NCBI RefSeq assembly: GCF_005404815.1
Contig: NZ_BJDF01000020.1
Span: 1 to 46,802 of the forward strand
Direction of reading: 5' to 3'
From: Companilactobacillus huachuanensis
GTDB taxonomy: Bacteria > Bacillota > Bacilli > Lactobacillales > Lactobacillaceae
DNA: 46,802 nt
A program made the position numbers and the translations under genes. The stretch's first letter is position 1. Every line of letters begins with the position of its first letter. Shown in pieces: positions 43,327 to 46,802 of the stretch. Under the pieces are notes generated by a model. That model did no database searches, was not told the DNA's origin, and saw only the letters and a program-made list of their open reading frames with translations.

Positions 43327-43355
43327 TTGACTTAACACGTTAATTCTCTTATTAT
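43327..43355 (+). promoter_or_regulatory. Promoter of the GntR-fucosidase-kinase operon with operator in the spacer
   Basis: -35 TTGACT (43327-43332), 17-base spacer, -10 TATTAT (43350-43355). A third copy of the palindrome, TTAACACGTTAA (43332-43343), lies inside the spacer, so a bound repressor would block polymerase. Confidence 0.8.
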
Positions 43356-43376
43356 TATGATAACAAGAAAAAGAAG

Positions 43377-44093
43377 GTGTTCATCATTCAATCAAAATAT
43401 AAATTAATTACAGATGATTTGATAAAAAAAATTGCCACCGGCTTCTTTGAGAAGGGTGACAAATTTTATAGTGAAGCAGAAATAAGACAAGTCTATAATG
43501 TTAGCTCGACTACGGCAGTCAAAGTAATGGATAATTTAGTACGTCTTGGAAAAGTTGAAAGATTCCAAGGCAAAGGTACCTTTGTCAGTAAGAACAACAC
43601 TAATGAATTACTAATGGTCTCAGACCTACCATTGAGAACTGAATTGGTCAAACGCATAGAAATACAATCTGTAAGCGAAGAATCAAATCCTAAAATATTA
43701 GATAAATTACATATCAAAGATTCTTATTACAAAATCACACGTATTTATCACATAGGAAATGATAGTATTTCCAATGTGAATTTTTCCTATATTCCTAAGG
43801 AATTTATAAAAGTTAATCATTTTAAAACTCCTGATGATTTTTCATCAATTTATAAACTCTATTTTGAAGATTTCAAAATCAACGCATATAATCTCCCATT
43901 TAAACAGGTCAATTCAATAAAGGTATTACCAAAAGATTTTTTAATTAAATCTTTCGATCCGGACGGGTATTTAAAATACTCATATTATCAAGAGAGAACC
44001 ACATTTTTGCCAGATGGTAAGATATTGGAATTTATTTCCGATTATATGAATCCAGAGCTTTTCGCTCAAAGTTTAAGTCGAGACTCATTATAA
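43377..44093 (+). CDS. GntR-family regulator with UTRA domain
   Basis: 238 residues. The winged helix-turn-helix covers about 1-75 (KGDKFYSEAEIRQVYNVSSTTAVKVMDNLVRLGKVERFQGKGTF region). A UTRA effector domain follows, with YKITRIYHIGNDSISNVNFSYIP. It should repress both divergent operons through TTAACRYGTTAA palindromes and respond to a phosphorylated sugar. The start is uncertain. The only standard in-frame candidate is GTG 43377, which overlaps the ribosome binding site AGAAGG. ATC or ATT 6-9 bases later would be better spaced. Confidence 0.88.
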   Translation: MFIIQSKYKLITDDLIKKIATGFFEKGDKFYSEAEIRQVYNVSSTTAVKVMDNLVRLGKVERFQGKGTFVSKNNTNELLMVSDLPLRTELVKRIEIQSVSEESNPKILDKLHIKDSYYKITRIYHIGNDSISNVNFSYIPKEFIKVNHFKTPDDFSSIYKLYFEDFKINAYNLPFKQVNSIKVLPKDFLIKSFDPDGYLKYSYYQERTTFLPDGKILEFISDYMNPELFAQSLSRDSL

Positions 44094-44163
44094 TTCGTCA
44101 AAAATACTTTCTATTACCCTTCTATGCTTTAACTATATATTTACAGATGGGGATGCATTAATT

Positions 44164-45423
44164 ATGTTAAAAAAAGAAGAATTACTTCCTAGTATTAAAA
44201 TTAAAAACTATGAAGATATGGGACTTGGACTTTTCATTCACTGGGGTCTTTATTCATTAAAGCAGCAAGGAGAGTGGACGGAGCTGATCCATAACCTCGA
44301 TAAAAGAGAATATGAAAATACAATAAAAGATTTTGATGCTAAAAGTTTTGATGCTAAAAAAATAGTAAAAGCAGCTAAATCAATGGGTGCCAAGTATATT
44401 GTCTTAACGGCTAAACATCACGAAGGCTTTTTTCTCTATAATACACAAGGCTTAAGCTCTTTTGATATCACTCACGCACCAGCTAAGCGCGACCTGATAA
44501 AAGAATTTGTTGAAGCCTGTCGGGATGAAAATATTAAGCCTTTTATTTATATGGCAACATATGATTGGCATAATCCTGATTATGTTAAGAATTTCAAAAA
44601 ATATCTTGAATACCTTAGAGAATCAGTAAAGATTCTTTGTACTAACTATGGGGAAATTAGTGGTTTTTGGTTTGATGGAAATTGGAATAAAAAGAACGCA
44701 GATTGGGAACTAGACAAGCTCTACAATATCATCAATTATTATCAACCAAATGCCATTATTATCAACAACACTGGCTTAAAAAAACAAGGAAAATTGGATA
44801 ACCGCAATGTAGATGTACTTACCTACGAACGTGGCAACCCAAGTTATATCGATCACACGGGAAACGGTGAGAAATATGTCGCAGGTGAAATATCCCTTAC
44901 TTTAAATAAACATTGGGGTGTTGCAAGTAATGATATTAATTACAAGTCTCCAAGTGAAATTATAACAACAATTGCCAAGTCTCGATGTCTGGGCAGTAAT
45001 ACCTTAATAAATATTGGATTAAATGGTGACGGGTCAATTCCCAATATTAGCTCAATGTATATGAATATCATTGGTAAGTGGATAAACGTATATGGTAATT
45101 CAATTTATAATGTCCGGCCGGTAAAAACTAAATCCAGCAAAGAAAATCTAGGATTGGTCCAAGATAATCAAGGTAACCTTTATGCTTTTATTAATGGTTT
45201 AACAAACGTAGGAAATGATAACGTTGTTTTGGGTGGTGAAGGCTCCCATTTAAAATCATTTACCAATATACACAAGCCTATTTCTTCGATAACTTGGATG
45301 GACGATAACGAGAAGTTAAAATTTATGCAAGATACCGAAACTGGAGCATTAACCTTTGATGCTTCAGGGTTTAATTATGGAACAAATTGGATCATAAGAG
45401 TCGCTAAAATACGTTTCAAATAA
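44164..45423 (+). CDS. Intracellular alpha-L-fucosidase (GH29)
   Basis: 419 residues, no signal peptide. GH29 landmarks are FIHWGLYS (about 24-31), TAKHHEGF with the His pair 85-86 and the nucleophile D171 in GFWFDGNW. The C-terminal beta domain is short. It releases L-fucose from an imported glycoside. In Lacticaseibacillus casei a GH29 enzyme, a GntR repressor and a mannose-family PTS act together on fucosyl-alpha-1,3-GlcNAc (alf genes, from memory). The same trio is here. GGGGAT precedes the ATG; it is probably co-transcribed with the regulator. Confidence 0.9.
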   Translation: MLKKEELLPSIKIKNYEDMGLGLFIHWGLYSLKQQGEWTELIHNLDKREYENTIKDFDAKSFDAKKIVKAAKSMGAKYIVLTAKHHEGFFLYNTQGLSSFDITHAPAKRDLIKEFVEACRDENIKPFIYMATYDWHNPDYVKNFKKYLEYLRESVKILCTNYGEISGFWFDGNWNKKNADWELDKLYNIINYYQPNAIIINNTGLKKQGKLDNRNVDVLTYERGNPSYIDHTGNGEKYVAGEISLTLNKHWGVASNDINYKSPSEIITTIAKSRCLGSNTLINIGLNGDGSIPNISSMYMNIIGKWINVYGNSIYNVRPVKTKSSKENLGLVQDNQGNLYAFINGLTNVGNDNVVLGGEGSHLKSFTNIHKPISSITWMDDNEKLKFMQDTETGALTFDASGFNYGTNWIIRVAKIRFK

Positions 45424-45473
45424 TTTATTTAATTGAAATGTTATCCGTTTTATATGAAAAGGGGTCTATTTAA

Positions 45474-46412
45474 ATGCAAGAAAATACAATATTAACTGTA
45501 GATGTTGGTGGAACTAAAATTCTTATAGGTGAAGTTAGTCCTTCAGGCGATGTATTGACTAAAATCAAGTGTCCTTCCGATATCTCTACCCAAGAAAATG
45601 CTATGAAACAAATATATCAAGTAATTGACGAATACTTAGAAAATCATCAAATAGGTAATATTATTGCTATTGGTATTGATATGGTTGGTAGGGTTAATAA
45701 TCTTGATGGAATATGGTATGAAATTGATCCTGAAAATGCACAGGTTATCAATGTCTCAAAACTTATTAAAGAAAGATACCGACTTCCCTGTTTTATTATT
45801 AATGATTTAGCTGCTGCCACAGTTGCAGAAAAGGAATTAGGGATAGGGACAGAAACAAAGAACTTTATCTATTTAAGTATTGGTACTGGTATTGCTGGAA
45901 GAATCGTTTTTAACGGACAAATTATTCTTGGGAAAGATTATGATGCCGGTGAGTTTTGTCATATGGTGGTTGACTCAGGAAGCGATGTCCAATGTATTTG
46001 TGGACGCTACAGTTGTGTAGAACCACTCGCTTCAGGATTAGGGATGTCCAATAGAGCTCATGAATTAAAAAATAAGTACCAATCAATATTAGATATTCAA
46101 ACTGGAAAACGTGTTAACGGTAAAGAATTATTCGATGCTTATGATTCTAATGATCCCCTTGCTTTAGCTGTTGTCTCCCAATCATTAAAGGCTACTGCAA
46201 ACATGGTTATGAATTTAACAAAGGCTGTTAACCCTAGAGCAATTCGCTTTGGAGGAGGCGTCCTTACAGGAGGTTGGTATATAAAACACTTGCAGAGGTA
46301 CTTAGACCCCACAACAATGCGTTTTGTTAAATATGGAGTTAAAAATTCAGATCTAGATGCTAATCTAATTGCTTTACAGGGTTGTGCCCTTCATGCAGCG
46401 CAACGTCTATAA
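45474..46412 (+). CDS. ROK-family sugar kinase
   Basis: 312 residues. The N-terminal phosphate loop is TVDVGGTKILIGE. The catalytic Asp lies in INDLAAATVAEKE. SIGTGIAGRIV and the zinc motif CICGRYSCVEPLASG mark the ROK family. It phosphorylates a hexose or N-acetylhexosamine in the cytosol. Since the PTS already phosphorylates its cargo, the kinase may serve a second sugar freed by the hydrolases. AAAGGGGTC precedes the ATG. Last gene of the rightward operon. Confidence 0.9.
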   Translation: MQENTILTVDVGGTKILIGEVSPSGDVLTKIKCPSDISTQENAMKQIYQVIDEYLENHQIGNIIAIGIDMVGRVNNLDGIWYEIDPENAQVINVSKLIKERYRLPCFIINDLAAATVAEKELGIGTETKNFIYLSIGTGIAGRIVFNGQIILGKDYDAGEFCHMVVDSGSDVQCICGRYSCVEPLASGLGMSNRAHELKNKYQSILDIQTGKRVNGKELFDAYDSNDPLALAVVSQSLKATANMVMNLTKAVNPRAIRFGGGVLTGGWYIKHLQRYLDPTTMRFVKYGVKNSDLDANLIALQGCALHAAQRL

Positions 46413-46462
46413 ATTTGAATCTTTTAAAACGAATGTAATTTACTATATGATTAAGAAAAGAA

Positions 46463-46512
46463 AAAGAACCCAATCGCCGGATGCAAATATTCCGACAATT
46501 GAGTTCTTTTAA
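46463..46512 (+). terminator. Terminator of the rightward operon
   Basis: AAAGAACCCAATCGCCGGA pairs with TCCGACAATTGAGTTCTTT with few mismatches and is followed by T. The rest of 46513-46703 is AT-rich and shows no gene. Confidence 0.8.
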
Positions 46513-46703
46513 TTTCTATCCAAAAAAATCAATTAATTACTGAGAACTAAAACGCATTGAATCAGTAAATGAACAAATTTTTTAAAATTTTATATTTTTT
46601 CATGAAGGGTGTTTGATTTTAATAAAGAAGATATATTTTGATTAAAAGATAAGTAAATTCTTTCATTCACAATAACTTATTGTTTTCTAAATAGAAATTA
46701 ATC

Positions 46704-46802
46704 CGCAAATTGCAAGAACAAGTTAGCCACTTTTTAAAATACTGATTCCAAGGGATTTTCAGTTACTGGAGTTAGGCAGATTGTGTTTATTTCATTACAT
46801 TG
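46704..46802. repeat. Right copy of the 99-bp perfect terminal inverted repeat
   Basis: Exact reverse complement of 1-99. The same 22-residue C-terminal frame reads on the minus strand and ends at 46734-46736, pointing into the window as on the left. Identity stops after 99 bases. Confidence 0.75.

Overview
The window looks like a chromosomal stretch from a low-GC Firmicute of the family Lactobacillaceae. The signs are AT-rich intergenic DNA, SLAP-type surface domains with the YYRVATNEWV signature in two secreted proteins, maltose catabolism by maltose phosphorylase plus beta-phosphoglucomutase, mannose-family PTS genes and a DUF915 hydrolase. A Companilactobacillus-like species is my best guess, but no 16S or other marker is present. 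No tRNA, rRNA, CRISPR array or complete insertion sequence was seen. The first 99 and last 99 bases are perfect reverse complements. The sequence therefore probably ends at both sides in the same multi-copy element.

Layout. 1-7300: a secreted GH25 lysozyme with two SLAP domains, a stand-alone gap gene divergent from a LysR regulator, a DUF915 hydrolase, a HAD phosphatase and a small unknown protein. 7754-21289: a complete maltose/maltodextrin locus on the minus strand. It holds malR, an alpha-glucosidase, a GH13 amylase broken by one in-frame stop, an ABC importer (binding protein, two permeases, a YesL-like protein, MsmK ATPase), maltose phosphorylase, beta-phosphoglucomutase, a mutarotase and a VOC protein. 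Two identical 14-bp operators and two cre-like sites control its two transcripts. 21572-36846: mixed housekeeping and surface genes (membrane glycosyltransferase, esterases, PnuC, peroxiredoxin, HD hydrolase, PgpA, UspA, a TetM-like GTPase, TraX-like and K+ channel proteins). 37034-46412: a glycoconjugate locus under one GntR regulator. Leftward it has a four-gene mannose-family PTS, an SIS protein, two beta-lactamase-fold serine hydrolases and a dipeptide epimerase. Rightward it has a GH29 alpha-L-fucosidase and a ROK kinase.

The most unusual signal is a family of 320-321-bp elements, CTAAAGG...CCTTTAG, present as four near-complete copies (239, 5570, 22875, 29223), one head-to-head composite (7288) and divergent or decayed relatives (about 725, 28905, 29118). 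They are flanked by 7-8-bp direct repeats and look like MITEs. Each carries a GC-rich, roughly 160-bp core that can fold into a closed multi-helix structure. Helices differ in sequence between copies but keep their pairing, which suggests selection on RNA (or DNA) structure. I know of no described family that it matches.

How the genes work together. Maltose enters by the ABC importer, is split by maltose phosphorylase to glucose and beta-glucose-1-phosphate, and the latter becomes glucose-6-phosphate. The alpha-glucosidase and, formerly, the broken amylase trim longer dextrins. In the right-hand locus the PTS would import a glycoside, possibly fucosylated or carrying a peptide. Fucosidase, serine hydrolases, epimerase, SIS protein and kinase would then dismantle it. 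This last chain is inferred from gene content only.
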